DNA of 64,000 nt from Emcibacter nanhaiensis (GTDB taxonomy: Bacteria > Pseudomonadota > Alphaproteobacteria > Sphingomonadales > Emcibacteraceae): assembly GCF_006385175.1 (NCBI RefSeq), contig NZ_VFIY01000005.1, positions 69,501 to 133,500 on the forward strand, read 5' to 3'. Of this stretch, positions 26,194 through 34,994 are shown piece by piece. Each line of letters begins with the position of its first letter. Position 1 is the stretch's first letter. A program made the translations under genes and the position numbers. The notes below the pieces were generated by a model that saw only the letters and a list, made by a program, of their open reading frames with translations, was not told the origin of the DNA and ran no database searches.

Positions 26194-27993
26194 ATGAATT
26201 TGAATGTACCTGAGAATGTGACCAACCAGGCCCTCATCTCGTGGGTGGAAGAACTGGCCACCCTGTGTGAACCGAAAGACATTTACTGGTGTGACGGTTC
26301 CAAGGAAGAATATGACAGGCTGTGTCAGGAACTGGTTGATCAGGGCGTCTTTATCAAGCTGAATGAAGAAAAGCGGCCGGGATCTTTCCTCTGTCGTTCC
26401 GACCCGCGGGATGTGGCCCGTGTCGAAGACCGCACTTTTATCGCCAGTGAAAAAGAAGAAGATGCCGGCCCGACCAACAACTGGCGCGAACCGAAGGCAC
26501 TGCGCGCCGAGATGGAAGGCTTCTACAAAGGCTGCATGCATGGCCGTACCATGTATGTCATTCCCTTCAGCATGGGACCGCTGGGATCAGACATTGCCCA
26601 GATCGGCGTGCAGCTGACCGACTCTCCCTATGTGGTGGTCAATATGTATATTATGGCCCGCATCGGCAGCAAGGTTCTGGATATTCTTGGCAACGGCAAT
26701 TTCATCCGTTGCCTTCATTCTGTCGGCCATCCGCTGGAACAGGGCGAGCAGGATGTGGCCTGGCCCTGTGATCCGGACAACCGCTATATCACCCACTTCC
26801 CGGAAACCCGCGAAGTCTGGTCCTATGGTTCCGGTTACGGCGGCAACGCCCTGTTGGGCAAGAAATGTGTTGCCCTGCGGATCGCTTCCGTGATGGCTCG
26901 CGACGAGGGCTGGCTCGCCGAACATATGCTGATCGTCGGTATTGAAAATCCGCAGGGCGAGAAAACCTATGTGACCGGCGCTTTCCCGAGCGCCTGCGGC
27001 AAGACCAACCTGGCCATGCTGATCCCGCCGAAAGGCTATGAAGGCTGGAAAGTCTGGACCGTCGGTGACGATATCGCCTGGATCAAGCCGAAAGAAGACG
27101 GCAAACTCTACGCCATCAACCCGGAAGCCGGTTTCTTCGGCGTGGCCCCGGGGACCTCATACAAGTCCAACCCGGCCGCCATGGAGACCATTGCCTCCAA
27201 CACCATCTTCACCAATGTGGCGCTGACCGATGACGGCGACGTCTGGTGGGAAGGCATGGGCGACGCCCCGGCGCACCTGATCGACTGGCAGGGCAATGAC
27301 TGGACACCGGACAGCGATCGTCCGGCGGCTCATCCCAACGCCCGCTTTACCGCCCCGGCCAGCCAGTGCCCGAGCATCGACCCCAACTGGGAAGACCCCA
27401 ACGGTGTGCCGATCGACGCCTTTATTTTCGGTGGCCGCCTGAGCACAAACTTCCCGCTGGTCTATGAAGCCTCGAGCTGGGAGCAGGGTGTCTATATGGC
27501 GGCAACCATGGGCTCCGAAGCCACTGCCGCGGCCGACAACCAGGCCGCCATTCGCCGCGATCCCATGGCCATGCTGCCCTTCTGCGGCTACAACATGGGC
27601 GACTATTGGAACCACTGGCTCAGCATGAAAGACAAGGTTGCACACCTGCCGAAGATCTTCCGGGTCAACTGGTTCCGCAAGGACGAGGAAGGCAAGTTCC
27701 TGTGGCCCGGTTTCGGCCAGAACATGCGGGTGCTGGAATGGATCATCGGCCGCATCAGGCAGGAAAAGAATGCCGAAGCCGGACCGCTGGGCGATATCCC
27801 GTCCTTTGGTGACCTGAACTGGAGCGGCCTTGAATTCGACCAGGAGTCTTTTGATAAAGTAATGGCCTATGAGCTTGAAGGCCTGGAGCGGGAAGTGGAA
27901 GAGGTGATCAGCCACTTCGAGAAAATGGGCGAGCATCTGCCCCGGGCTCTGGAATCAGAGCGCGAGCAGGCCAAGCAGCGCCTCAGCGCCTAA
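26194..27993 (+). CDS. pckG: Phosphoenolpyruvate carboxykinase (GTP)
   Basis: A 599-residue GTP-dependent PEPCK converting oxaloacetate and GTP to phosphoenolpyruvate, the entry step of gluconeogenesis. Diagnostic features are the P-loop [13 protein letters not shown] with Cys268 and Lys270, the metal-binding region around [35 protein letters not shown] and NMRVLEW. Length and motifs are those of the GTP class, not of the roughly 530-residue ATP class (PckA) that many alphaproteobacteria use. It is a single-gene unit with a strong terminator after it. Confidence 0.97.
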   Translation: MNLNVPENVTNQALISWVEELATLCEPKDIYWCDGSKEEYDRLCQELVDQGVFIKLNEEKRPGSFLCRSDPRDVARVEDRTFIASEKEEDAGPTNNWREPKALRAEMEGFYKGCMHGRTMYVIPFSMGPLGSDIAQIGVQLTDSPYVVVNMYIMARIGSKVLDILGNGNFIRCLHSVGHPLEQGEQDVAWPCDPDNRYITHFPETREVWSYGSGYGGNALLGKKCVALRIASVMARDEGWLAEHMLIVGIENPQGEKTYVTGAFPSACGKTNLAMLIPPKGYEGWKVWTVGDDIAWIKPKEDGKLYAINPEAGFFGVAPGTSYKSNPAAMETIASNTIFTNVALTDDGDVWWEGMGDAPAHLIDWQGNDWTPDSDRPAAHPNARFTAPASQCPSIDPNWEDPNGVPIDAFIFGGRLSTNFPLVYEASSWEQGVYMAATMGSEATAAADNQAAIRRDPMAMLPFCGYNMGDYWNHWLSMKDKVAHLPKIFRVNWFRKDEEGKFLWPGFGQNMRVLEWIIGRIRQEKNAEAGPLGDIPSFGDLNWSGLEFDQESFDKVMAYELEGLEREVEEVISHFEKMGEHLPRALESEREQAKQRLSA

Positions 27994-28013
27994 TCTGACT
28001 AGAAATCAAAAAG

Positions 28014-28039
28014 AAAAGGCCTCCGACTGGAGGCCTTTT
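28014..28039. terminator. Bidirectional intrinsic terminator between pckG and the MFS gene
   Basis: An 11-bp stem (28014-28024 with 28029-28039) has a GACT loop, an A-run before and a T-run after. It lies between convergent genes. Confidence 0.9.
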
Positions 28040-28051
28040 TTATGGATGATT

Positions 28052-29353
28052 TTACTTTGCCCTGCCGGCGTTGCGGATCGTAGGAATAAACATGGAGGTC
28101 ACAGCGATCAGGCTCAGGATTGTGCCGCAGCCGATGAACAGCCAGCTGACGTCGACCCGGACCAGGATCCAGCCTGCGACCGAGGCGGACAGCGGCGACA
28201 ACCCCATGACGATAAGCTGGAACAGGCTCATGACCCGGCCCATTTTTTCTTCCGGGGTTCTTTGCTGGATCCAGGAAAAGAACCTGACCTGGACGAAGCC
28301 GATCAAGATGCCGACGATGGCCATCCAGATGCTGCCGGTCAGGGTGCTGGTGATCTGGCCGAACCCGGCCAGGGAAAGCCCGAGGATAAAATCCACGCTG
28401 AGCACCAGTGCACCCAGGGTTTTGAACGGGGGTGACCATTTTGTGCCGGACAGGATGAGTCCTGTCAGGATGCCGATCCCGTTGAAGGCCATCAGGGTGC
28501 CGTAGGCGGCGGCGCCCCCATCAAGGCGGCTTTCCGCCAGCACCGGCATGCCAACCTGGATCGGACCGATGGAAAAAATCTGGATCAGGCCGACATAGAG
28601 CATCATGCTTCTCAGCTCCACGTCTTTCAGCACATTCAAAATGCCTTCAAACAAGAGGGCGAAAACATTTCCCGATGCCGGGGTCTCCTTGACCTTCACC
28701 CTGACCATAAAGAGAGTCAGGGCCGAAAGCAGGAAACTCAAGCTGTCGAGAGCGAAGACTAGGGCGAGGCCGGTCACATCTTCCATGGCTGCAGAGTCGG
28801 CGCTCGCCGAATTATCACTGCCGGCAATGATCAGGCCCGCCAACATGGGACCGATGAACATGCTGACCTGGCGCATACCCATCATCAGGCTGTTGGCCTT
28901 GGGAAGCCGTTCCCGCTTGACCACAAAGGGCAGCATCGCCGGGCCGGCCGGGAAGGCAAAGGCGCTGGCGAGGCCGATACCGGCGGCAAGTCCGTAGAGC
29001 ATCGGCAGGGTCAGCAACTCGGTGTAAATCAGATAGGCCAAACTCCCCAAGAGCAGCGTGCTTATATATTTTGAAATCAGCAGCACCTTCTTGGGCGAGA
29101 ATTTATCGACAAAGGCCCCACCCATCAGGATAAAGGCGGCCCGGGGCAGGCCGATGGTGGCCATCATCAGGCCGAGGGCCAAGGGATCGCCGGTCAGCTT
29201 CAGGGTCAGCCACGGCAGGCCGATCAGGGAAAACTGGTCCCCCAGCAGGCTGATGAAGCCGCCGCCGAGCAACCAGGCAAAGCTGCGGTTGCGGCGCCGT
29301 TCGGTTACCTCCCCTTGCGGGGAGTAGGCTTTGGTGTCGGGGGCGTCGTTCAT
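28052..29353 (-). CDS. Major facilitator superfamily exporter (MFS_3/EntS-like)
   Basis: A 433-residue protein with about twelve hydrophobic segments in two halves around a central loop. The first helix, GGGFISLLGDQFSLIGLPWL, and the loop GGAFVDKFSPKKVLLISK carry the D-x-x-S/P-x-K/R motif of MFS drug and siderophore exporters. Substrates of this subfamily range from macrolides to enterobactin; none can be assigned here. It starts 8 bases after ubiX and is probably co-transcribed with it. Confidence 0.83.
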   Translation of the reverse strand: MNDAPDTKAYSPQGEVTERRRNRSFAWLLGGGFISLLGDQFSLIGLPWLTLKLTGDPLALGLMMATIGLPRAAFILMGGAFVDKFSPKKVLLISKYISTLLLGSLAYLIYTELLTLPMLYGLAAGIGLASAFAFPAGPAMLPFVVKRERLPKANSLMMGMRQVSMFIGPMLAGLIIAGSDNSASADSAAMEDVTGLALVFALDSLSFLLSALTLFMVRVKVKETPASGNVFALLFEGILNVLKDVELRSMMLYVGLIQIFSIGPIQVGMPVLAESRLDGGAAAYGTLMAFNGIGILTGLILSGTKWSPPFKTLGALVLSVDFILGLSLAGFGQITSTLTGSIWMAIVGILIGFVQVRFFSWIQQRTPEEKMGRVMSLFQLIVMGLSPLSASVAGWILVRVDVSWLFIGCGTILSLIAVTSMFIPTIRNAGRAK

Positions 29354-29361
29354 GGTTTTAT

Positions 29362-29940
29362 TTATTCCGTAGGGCCCTGCCAGCGGGTGACCAGGTCGGT
29401 GTCCAGGTCGAACAGGTCGAGTACCCGCCCCACCGAATGATTGATGATGTCATCAATCGTTTGCGGATTTGTGTAAAAGGCGGGCATCGGCGGGGCGATC
29501 ACCGCGCCCAGCAGGCTGGCCTCATACATCAGCTTGCAGTGGCCGGTGTGCAGCGGCGTTTCCCGCGGCATAATCACCAGCCGGCGCTGTTCCTTGAGCG
29601 TCACGTCGGCGGCCCGGGTCAGCAGGGTGTCGGCGCGCGAGTGCACAATATCCGACAGGGTTTTCATGGCGCAGGCGGCGACAATCATGCCGTCCGCCCG
29701 GAACGAGCCGCTGGCGATACTGGCGGCCATGTTGGAATTTTTATGCACCGCATCGGCCAGGGCCTCGACATTCTTCACGTCATAGTCGGTCTCGAGGCCG
29801 ATATTCATGCGCCCGGTGTTGCTCATCACCAGATGGCTTTCCACCTGGTCCAGCTCCCGTAGCGCTTCCAGCAGCCGGATACCGTAAATGACGCCGCTGG
29901 CGCCGGCGATGCCGATAATCAGTTTCATTTTCTTGTCCAT
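29362..29940 (-). CDS. ubiX: Flavin prenyltransferase UbiX
   Basis: A 192-residue flavoprotein that joins a dimethylallyl group to FMN, making the prenyl-FMN cofactor of UbiD-type decarboxylases in ubiquinone synthesis or aromatic acid degradation. The N-terminal GIAGASGVIYG is the FMN-binding motif, and PRETPLHTGHCKLMYEA and PPMPAFYTNP are conserved family blocks. The ATG four codons in (29928) would give MKLIIGI and is an alternative start. No ubiD is in the window. Its upstream region is shared with the divergent ECF sigma gene. Confidence 0.94.
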   Translation of the reverse strand: MDKKMKLIIGIAGASGVIYGIRLLEALRELDQVESHLVMSNTGRMNIGLETDYDVKNVEALADAVHKNSNMAASIASGSFRADGMIVAACAMKTLSDIVHSRADTLLTRAADVTLKEQRRLVIMPRETPLHTGHCKLMYEASLLGAVIAPPMPAFYTNPQTIDDIINHSVGRVLDLFDLDTDLVTRWQGPTE

Positions 29941-30130
29941 GCTCCAGCCTTACACCCTCCCCCGCCTGTTTGCAATATGGCACAGGGATACGCATTGACG
30001 GTAAGGCGGGAAATTTCTGTCGGCGCGCTATATACATGCAACCCAGGCCCACAATTTATTGCAGGCCACTCTGTTACGGGATAGGCTTGCAGGCAGATCA
30101 GATTCAGGGCGGAAATATTTTGCCGCTTTG

Positions 30131-30158
30131 TGATCCGGGGTGGGTGCCGCATCGTACC
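30131..30158 (+). promoter_or_regulatory. Candidate ECF11 (RpoE/ChrR-type) autoregulatory promoter
   Basis: TGATCC at 30131-30136, a 16-base spacer and CGTACC at 30153-30158 agree with the TGATCC / CGTA-type promoter described for Rhodobacter RpoE-like ECF11 sigma factors. Transcription would begin about 30164-30166, on or beside the ATG at 30165. This implies that the sigma gene activates itself. Confidence 0.6.
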
Positions 30159-30164
30159 ACTGTT

Positions 30165-30851
30165 ATGACGTTAAGTGCTGTGGCAGAGATACCGAGCCAG
30201 CTTCTGGCACGTCGCCCCGGGGCAAAAAATCCACCCGTCAAGCGAAGGGACAAAATTTTCCCGCTGGAGAAAAAAGCCATTACCGGGGACCGGGATCAGG
30301 AGGAAGGAGCCAGACTGCTGGAGCGGATTGCGACCCATCGCGACCGCGACGCCTTTGTCTGCCTGTATGAGCTGTTCGCTCCGCGGCTGAAGAGTTTCCT
30401 CATGGGCCGCAAGCTCGATGAACAGGCCGCGGAAGACCTGCTGCAGGAGGTCATGCTCAAGATCTGGCGCAAGGCCGGCAGCTATAACGCGGCGAAAGCC
30501 CGGGTCTCTACCTGGATCTTTACCGTGGCCCGCAACAGCCACATCGACAAAATCAGGCGGCAGAAAGTGATTGAGCTCGATGCAGACGATCATCTGCCGC
30601 AGATGGTTGACGATAATGAAACCGATGAACTGGTGGCCGCCGGCCAGACCGCGGACGCGGTGCGGCAGGCCATAGACAGTCTCCGGCCCGAACTGAGCGA
30701 GGTGATTTCCAAGGCCTTCCTGGAGGAAATGTCCCATACCGAAGTCGCCGAGGCGCTGGGCCTGCCGCTGGGGACGGTGAAATCGAGGATCCGGCTGGCG
30801 GTCAGCAAATTGAGACAGTCGCTTGGGGAACACAGAGAGACGATAATATGA
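30165..30851 (+). CDS. ECF RNA polymerase sigma factor, RpoE/ECF11-like
   Basis: A 228-residue ECF sigma factor with only sigma-2 and sigma-4. Sigma-2 includes FVCLYELFAPRLKSFL, AAEDLLQEVMLKIWRKA and WIFTVARNSHIDKIRR; sigma-4 has LSEVISKAFLEEMSHTEVAE and LPLGTVKSRIRLAVSKLR. In Rhodobacter this group drives the singlet-oxygen response. The ChrR-like anti-sigma gene overlaps it by 4 bases. The start is uncertain: no Shine-Dalgarno precedes the ATG at 30165, but the predicted promoter would make a leaderless mRNA there. That gives about 39 extra N-terminal residues relative to Rhodobacter RpoE. A GTG at 30180 is the only other close canonical start. Confidence 0.85.
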   Translation: MTLSAVAEIPSQLLARRPGAKNPPVKRRDKIFPLEKKAITGDRDQEEGARLLERIATHRDRDAFVCLYELFAPRLKSFLMGRKLDEQAAEDLLQEVMLKIWRKAGSYNAAKARVSTWIFTVARNSHIDKIRRQKVIELDADDHLPQMVDDNETDELVAAGQTADAVRQAIDSLRPELSEVISKAFLEEMSHTEVAEALGLPLGTVKSRIRLAVSKLRQSLGEHRETII

Positions 30852-31486
30852 GTAACGCTCTGGTTACAGACGAATGGATTCTGTCCTATGCGGCCGGCGG
30901 CCTTGATCAGGGGCACGCCCTGCTGGTTGCCACCCAGGCCGCCATGCGTCCGGAAGTCCGCCGCAAGGTCAGTGAAGCCGAGGCGGTCGGCGGCGCCCTG
31001 CTGGAGACATCTGCAACAATGCCGGTGAGTGACGGCCTGCTGGATAAAATCCTCTCCCGGCTGCCGGAAGCGGAACCGGAAGAACGTCCGCAGGTCAAGA
31101 TTACCGGCTTGCCGGCGCCCCTGGCCGATTATCTCGGGTGCGGGCTCGAGGATCTTGACTGGCGTTTCATGGGGCCGGGCCTGAAAAATGTCCGGCTCTG
31201 GACCGGGCCCCGTGGCGAGCGGCTGTGGCTGCTGCGCGCCACGGGCGGGATCACCATTCCCGAGCATGGCCACCGCGGCGTGGAGATGACCCTGGTGCTC
31301 CGCGGCCGTTACCACTGCGGCGCCGAGAGTTTCGGTCCGGGCGACATGGACCTGGCCGATGACGATAAAATCCATCAGCCGGTAATTGATCCCGGCGAGG
31401 ATTGTATCTGCCTGGTCTTGACCGAAGCGCCGCTCCGGTTCAATTCCCTGATCGCCCGCATCGCCCAGCCGCTGATCGGGCTATAG
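30848..31486 (+). CDS. chrR: ChrR-family anti-sigma factor with degenerate zinc-binding domain
   Basis: A 212-residue homologue of Rhodobacter ChrR, alignable almost end to end. The C-terminal cupin keeps all metal ligands (His140, His142, Glu146 and His176, one less than the ChrR numbers I recall) and the DCICL and APLRFNS motifs. In the N-terminal anti-sigma domain the four zinc ligands His6, His31, Cys35 and Cys38 are replaced by Leu5, Gln30, Arg34 and Val37. In ChrR that zinc is needed to bind the sigma factor, so this protein must fold or act differently. It is translationally coupled to the sigma gene and should sequester it until a signal such as singlet oxygen or organic peroxide arrives. 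Confidence 0.88.
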   Translation: MSNALVTDEWILSYAAGGLDQGHALLVATQAAMRPEVRRKVSEAEAVGGALLETSATMPVSDGLLDKILSRLPEAEPEERPQVKITGLPAPLADYLGCGLEDLDWRFMGPGLKNVRLWTGPRGERLWLLRATGGITIPEHGHRGVEMTLVLRGRYHCGAESFGPGDMDLADDDKIHQPVIDPGEDCICLVLTEAPLRFNSLIARIAQPLIGL

Positions 31487-31514
31487 TCGTCACCTCATTG
31501 ATGATTGGATAAAA

Positions 31515-31543
31515 GGCCGACATAAATATTGTATTGTCCGGCC
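31515..31543 (+). terminator. Possible terminator after chrR
   Basis: GGCCG-ACA pairs with TGT-C-CGGCC, giving an eight-pair stem with one bulged C. Only a weak T-rich tail (GTTATCGTTT) follows. Confidence 0.35.
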
Positions 31544-31605
31544 GTTATCGTTTAGGGTCGGTTGTCTGAGATTTGACGTCAATATTTTTCCCCGGGAGGC
31601 CTCTC

Positions 31606-33060
31606 ATGGAACTCAAGAACCAGACCCTGATCCGCACCAAATCCTATATCAACGGCCAATGGTGTGACGCCGATGACGGCAGGGAATTTGTTGTCACCGA
31701 TCCGGCCACCGGCGCCGAGCTCGCCCGGGCGGCCGATTGCGGCGCGGCCGAGACGGCCCGCGCCATCTCCGCGGCGCAACAGGCGTTCGCCAGCTTTAAA
31801 ATGACCACGGCCAAGGAGCGGGCGGCCCTGCTCAGGCGCTGGCACCAGCTGATCATGGATAACCAGGAAGACCTGGCGGTGATCCTCAGCGCCGAACAGG
31901 GCAAGCCGCTGGCGGAATCCCGGGGCGAGATCGCCTACGGCGCCTCCTATCTGGAATGGTATGCAGAAGAAGCCAAACGCGCCTACGGCGACGTGATCCC
32001 GACCTTTGCCAACGACAAACGCATCATCACCCTCAAGCAGCCGGTCGGCGTGGTGGCCGCGATCACCCCCTGGAACTTCCCCAGCGCCATGATCACCCGC
32101 AAGGTGGCGCCGGCGCTGGCGGTGGGTTGTCCCATTGTGGTCAAACCCAGCGAGGAAACGCCGCTGTCCGCCCTGGCCCTGGCAGAGCTTGCGGAACAGG
32201 CCGGTTACCCGGCCGGGGTGTTCAGTGTGGTCTGCGGCACCGATGCGGCGGTCATCGGCGGTGTCATGACGTCAAATCCCAGCGTGCGCAAGATCAGTTT
32301 CACCGGTTCCACCCGGGTCGGCAAGCTGCTGATGGAGCAGTCGGCCAGCACGGTCAAGAAAGTGTCCATGGAGCTGGGCGGCAATGCGCCGTTCATTGTG
32401 TTTGATGACGCCGATCTGGATGCGGCGGTGGCCGGCGCTATGGCCAGTAAATATCGCAACGCCGGCCAGACCTGCGTTTGCGCCAATCGCCTCCTGGTGC
32501 AGGACGGGGTCTATGACGCTTTTGCTGACAAGCTGGCCGAGGCTGTCGCCGGGCTTAAAACCGGCGCCTATACCGTGGAAGGCGCCAATGTGGGGCCGCT
32601 GATCAACCGGGCGGCCCTGGCCAAGGTGAACGGCCTGGTGCGCGACGCCCTGGACAAGGGGGCGACGGCGCTGGCCGGTGGCGTCGGCACCGACGGCGAC
32701 AGCCAGTTTTATACCCCGACGATCCTGACCAATGTGACCGCGGAAATGGACATCTTCAACGAGGAAATTTTCGGTCCGGTGGCGCCGCTCTATCGCTTTG
32801 GCACCGAGCAGGAAGCCATCGAGATGGCCAATGACACGCCGTTCGGCCTCGCCTCCTATTTCTATGCCCGGGACATGGGCCGGGTCTGGCGCGTCAGCGA
32901 GGCGCTCGAGTACGGCATGGTCGGCATCAATGAAGGCATTATTTCCAACGAGGCGGCGCCGTTCGGTGGGGTCAAGGAAAGCGGCATCGGCCGTGAGGGC
33001 TCCCGCTATGGCCTCGACGATTACCTGGAACTGAAATACCTCTGCATGGGTGGAATTTAG
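31606..33060 (+). CDS. gabD: Succinate-semialdehyde dehydrogenase (NAD(P)+)
   Basis: A 484-residue aldehyde dehydrogenase oxidising succinate semialdehyde to succinate, the last step of GABA degradation. Catalytic Cys290 lies in NAGQTCVCANR and the general base Glu256 in MELGGNAP; the cofactor-binding FTGSTRVGK is intact. The overall sequence, including KRAYGDVIPT, ITPWNFP and PFGGVKESGIGREGS, matches the GabD class. GGGAGG stands just before the ATG at 31606; an upstream in-frame start is less likely. No GABA transaminase is adjacent, so other short aldehydes are possible substrates. Confidence 0.9.
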   Translation: MELKNQTLIRTKSYINGQWCDADDGREFVVTDPATGAELARAADCGAAETARAISAAQQAFASFKMTTAKERAALLRRWHQLIMDNQEDLAVILSAEQGKPLAESRGEIAYGASYLEWYAEEAKRAYGDVIPTFANDKRIITLKQPVGVVAAITPWNFPSAMITRKVAPALAVGCPIVVKPSEETPLSALALAELAEQAGYPAGVFSVVCGTDAAVIGGVMTSNPSVRKISFTGSTRVGKLLMEQSASTVKKVSMELGGNAPFIVFDDADLDAAVAGAMASKYRNAGQTCVCANRLLVQDGVYDAFADKLAEAVAGLKTGAYTVEGANVGPLINRAALAKVNGLVRDALDKGATALAGGVGTDGDSQFYTPTILTNVTAEMDIFNEEIFGPVAPLYRFGTEQEAIEMANDTPFGLASYFYARDMGRVWRVSEALEYGMVGINEGIISNEAAPFGGVKESGIGREGSRYGLDDYLELKYLCMGGI

Positions 33061-33101
33061 GGAGGCGGGATTTAAGGGGGCGGGATCTGACGCCGGGCGG
33101 T

Positions 33102-34013
33102 TTACGCCGCCGTCATCGGGAAATCCCGTTCGCAACATTTTGCTATATAATCGACAAACAGCCGAAGCCGGGTCGACAGGAACCGGTTGGGCTGGAAGAT
33201 GGCGTACAGGTTGCGTTCCGGCCGGGAAGTATAGCCCTCCAGCAGCGGCACCAGCTGACCGCTTGAGATTTTGTCGCTCAGGTAAAAAGCCGGCGTAATC
33301 ATAATGCCGATGCCCTGGCAGGCGGCTTCGATCATCATCGCGGCATTATCCGCCCGGAACGTACTGGTGAGGCTGACGGTGCCTTCCCGGCCGTCCGGCC
33401 CCTTGTAGCGCCAGTCGTGGGCCCCCTTGTTGCGGGTATAGGCCAGCACATTGTGCCGGACCAGCTCTTCCGGGGTTTGCGGGGTGCCATGTCGTTCAAG
33501 ATAGTCGGAACTGGCGCAGACCACCATCGGACAGGCGGCCAGCTTGCGCGCGATCAGGCTCGAATCCTCCAGCACGCCAATGCGGACCACCACATCATAA
33601 TCCTCCTCGGCGATATTGATCAGCCGGTCGTCGAAGGCGACGTCCAGGGTGACTTCCGGATGTTTCACCGCAAAGGCGGCGATCGGCCCCTTCAGGTAGC
33701 TGTTGCCAAAAGCCATGGGCACATTGACCCGCAGCCGGCCGCGGGGGGTGGTCTTGAGTTCGTTGAGCTGCTCGGTGACTTCGCGGATGTCCTCCAGGGC
33801 CCGGCTCGCCCGCTCATAGAACAGCGCCCCTTCCTCGGTCAGCGACACCCGCCGGGTGGTCCGGTTGAGCAGCTTCACTTTCAGGGTATGTTCCAGGTTC
33901 TGGACCTGTTTCGAGACCGCCGAACTGGTGATGCCGAGGGTGCGCGCGGCCCCGGCGAAGCTTTCCTGCCGGGCGACCTCGATAAAGATGCTGATGCGGG
34001 ACAGATGATCCAT
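33102..34013 (-). CDS. LysR-family transcriptional regulator
   Basis: A 303-residue LysR-type regulator. The N-terminal winged helix-turn-helix (about residues 1-60) contains FIEVARQESFAGAARTLGIT and VSKQVQNLEHTLKVKLLNRTTRRVSLTEEG; a periplasmic-binding-protein-like effector domain follows. It belongs to the subgroup often found beside quinone/azo reductases. It is divergent from azoR across 142 bases, which makes azoR its most likely target and suggests negative autoregulation. The effector is unknown. Confidence 0.92.
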   Translation of the reverse strand: MDHLSRISIFIEVARQESFAGAARTLGITSSAVSKQVQNLEHTLKVKLLNRTTRRVSLTEEGALFYERASRALEDIREVTEQLNELKTTPRGRLRVNVPMAFGNSYLKGPIAAFAVKHPEVTLDVAFDDRLINIAEEDYDVVVRIGVLEDSSLIARKLAACPMVVCASSDYLERHGTPQTPEELVRHNVLAYTRNKGAHDWRYKGPDGREGTVSLTSTFRADNAAMMIEAACQGIGIMITPAFYLSDKISSGQLVPLLEGYTSRPERNLYAIFQPNRFLSTRLRLFVDYIAKCCERDFPMTAA

Positions 34014-34155
34014 GGGCCGAGTATCGCTTATTATTAACCTAATGGAATGAGTAATTTTCGATATGAGTATATTATCAATTTAACAGAATATCTATATCTT
34101 CTGCCGATAGAGACGATACAGACAGATTGTGAAGGATCACGGAAAGGATAGAGCG
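34014..34155. promoter_or_regulatory. Divergent lysR-azoR control region
   Basis: An AT-rich segment holding both promoters. GATA (34060-34063) and TATC (34073-34076) form an interrupted palindrome containing a T-N11-A arrangement, as expected of LysR-type boxes. AAAGGA at 34144-34149 is the azoR ribosome-binding site. The exact operator is not certain. Confidence 0.4.
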
Positions 34156-34731
34156 ATGAAACTTCTGCATATTGATTCAAGCATCATGAGCGACAAATCC
34201 GTTTCCCGCCAGCTGACGGCGGCCATTGTTGAGCGGCTGAAACAGGACAACGGCAGCCTTGATGTCACCTATTATGACCTGGACCGCGAGCCCTTTGCCT
34301 ATCTCTCCAGCGCTTCCTTCAGCGATGAAACGGAACAGGGCATGGGCGCGCAGACGGTGGAGGAGTTCCTCGCCGCCGATGTGGTGGTGATCGGCGCCCC
34401 CATGTATAATTTCTCCATCCCGGCCCAGCTGAAAAGCTGGATCGACCGGGTGGCGGTGGCGGGCAAGACTTTCCACTATACGGAAAACGGCCCCGAGGGC
34501 CTGGCCGGCGGCAAGCGGGTGATTGTGGCCTCGACCCGCGGCGGCTATTACGGCGAAGACAGCGGCCTCGCCGCCCTGGATCACCAGGAAAGCTACCTCA
34601 AGACGGTATTCGGCTTTTTCGGGATTACCGACGTGGAATTCATCCGCGCCGAGGGCGTGGCCGTCAGCCCGGAAAATGCCGAGCAAGCGATCGCGGCGGC
34701 GAAGCAGGACATTGTCAACCTGGCCGCCTGA
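34156..34731 (+). CDS. azoR: FMN-dependent NADH:azoreductase / quinone reductase
   Basis: A 191-residue flavodoxin-fold enzyme reducing azo compounds and quinones with NADH and FMN. It begins KLLHIDSSIMSDKSVSRQL, the FMN-phosphate loop of AzoR, and contains GAPMYNFSIPAQLKSWIDRV and the STRGGYY motif. Length is typical. Two-electron quinone reduction would protect against thiol and quinone stress. Start is ATG at 34156 with AAAGGA upstream. The divergent LysR gene probably controls it. Confidence 0.93.
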   Translation: MKLLHIDSSIMSDKSVSRQLTAAIVERLKQDNGSLDVTYYDLDREPFAYLSSASFSDETEQGMGAQTVEEFLAADVVVIGAPMYNFSIPAQLKSWIDRVAVAGKTFHYTENGPEGLAGGKRVIVASTRGGYYGEDSGLAALDHQESYLKTVFGFFGITDVEFIRAEGVAVSPENAEQAIAAAKQDIVNLAA

Positions 34732-34744
34732 GCGGAAGGAAAGA

Positions 34745-34820
<76 letters not shown>

Positions 34821-34856
34821 CCGGGGTGACTTGCCGGTTTTATGGCCGGTGAAGAA

Positions 34857-34910
34857 GGGGTGTGGTTCGCGCGAGCGCGAATGACACACCCCGGTTAGCT
34901 TCATAACCGG
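34857..34910. repeat. Two adjoining strong hairpins between hemY and tRNA-Thr
   Basis: The first hairpin pairs GGGGTGTG (34857-34864) with CACACCCC (34885-34892), and inside it TTCGCGC (34866-34872) with GCGCGAA (34875-34881). The second pairs CCGGTTA (34891-34897) with TAACCGG (34904-34910). They share two bases, so they compete at their junction. They lie upstream of the tRNA and downstream of hemY on the minus strand. No T-tract follows. Confidence 0.6.
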
Positions 34911-34994
34911 GCGGTAAAATAAGCAGTTTCGAGGGACTGCACAAGAGCAAAAATCAGCCTGTCCGCGCTTTTTTCGTGAGCCGCCGGTCGGCGT

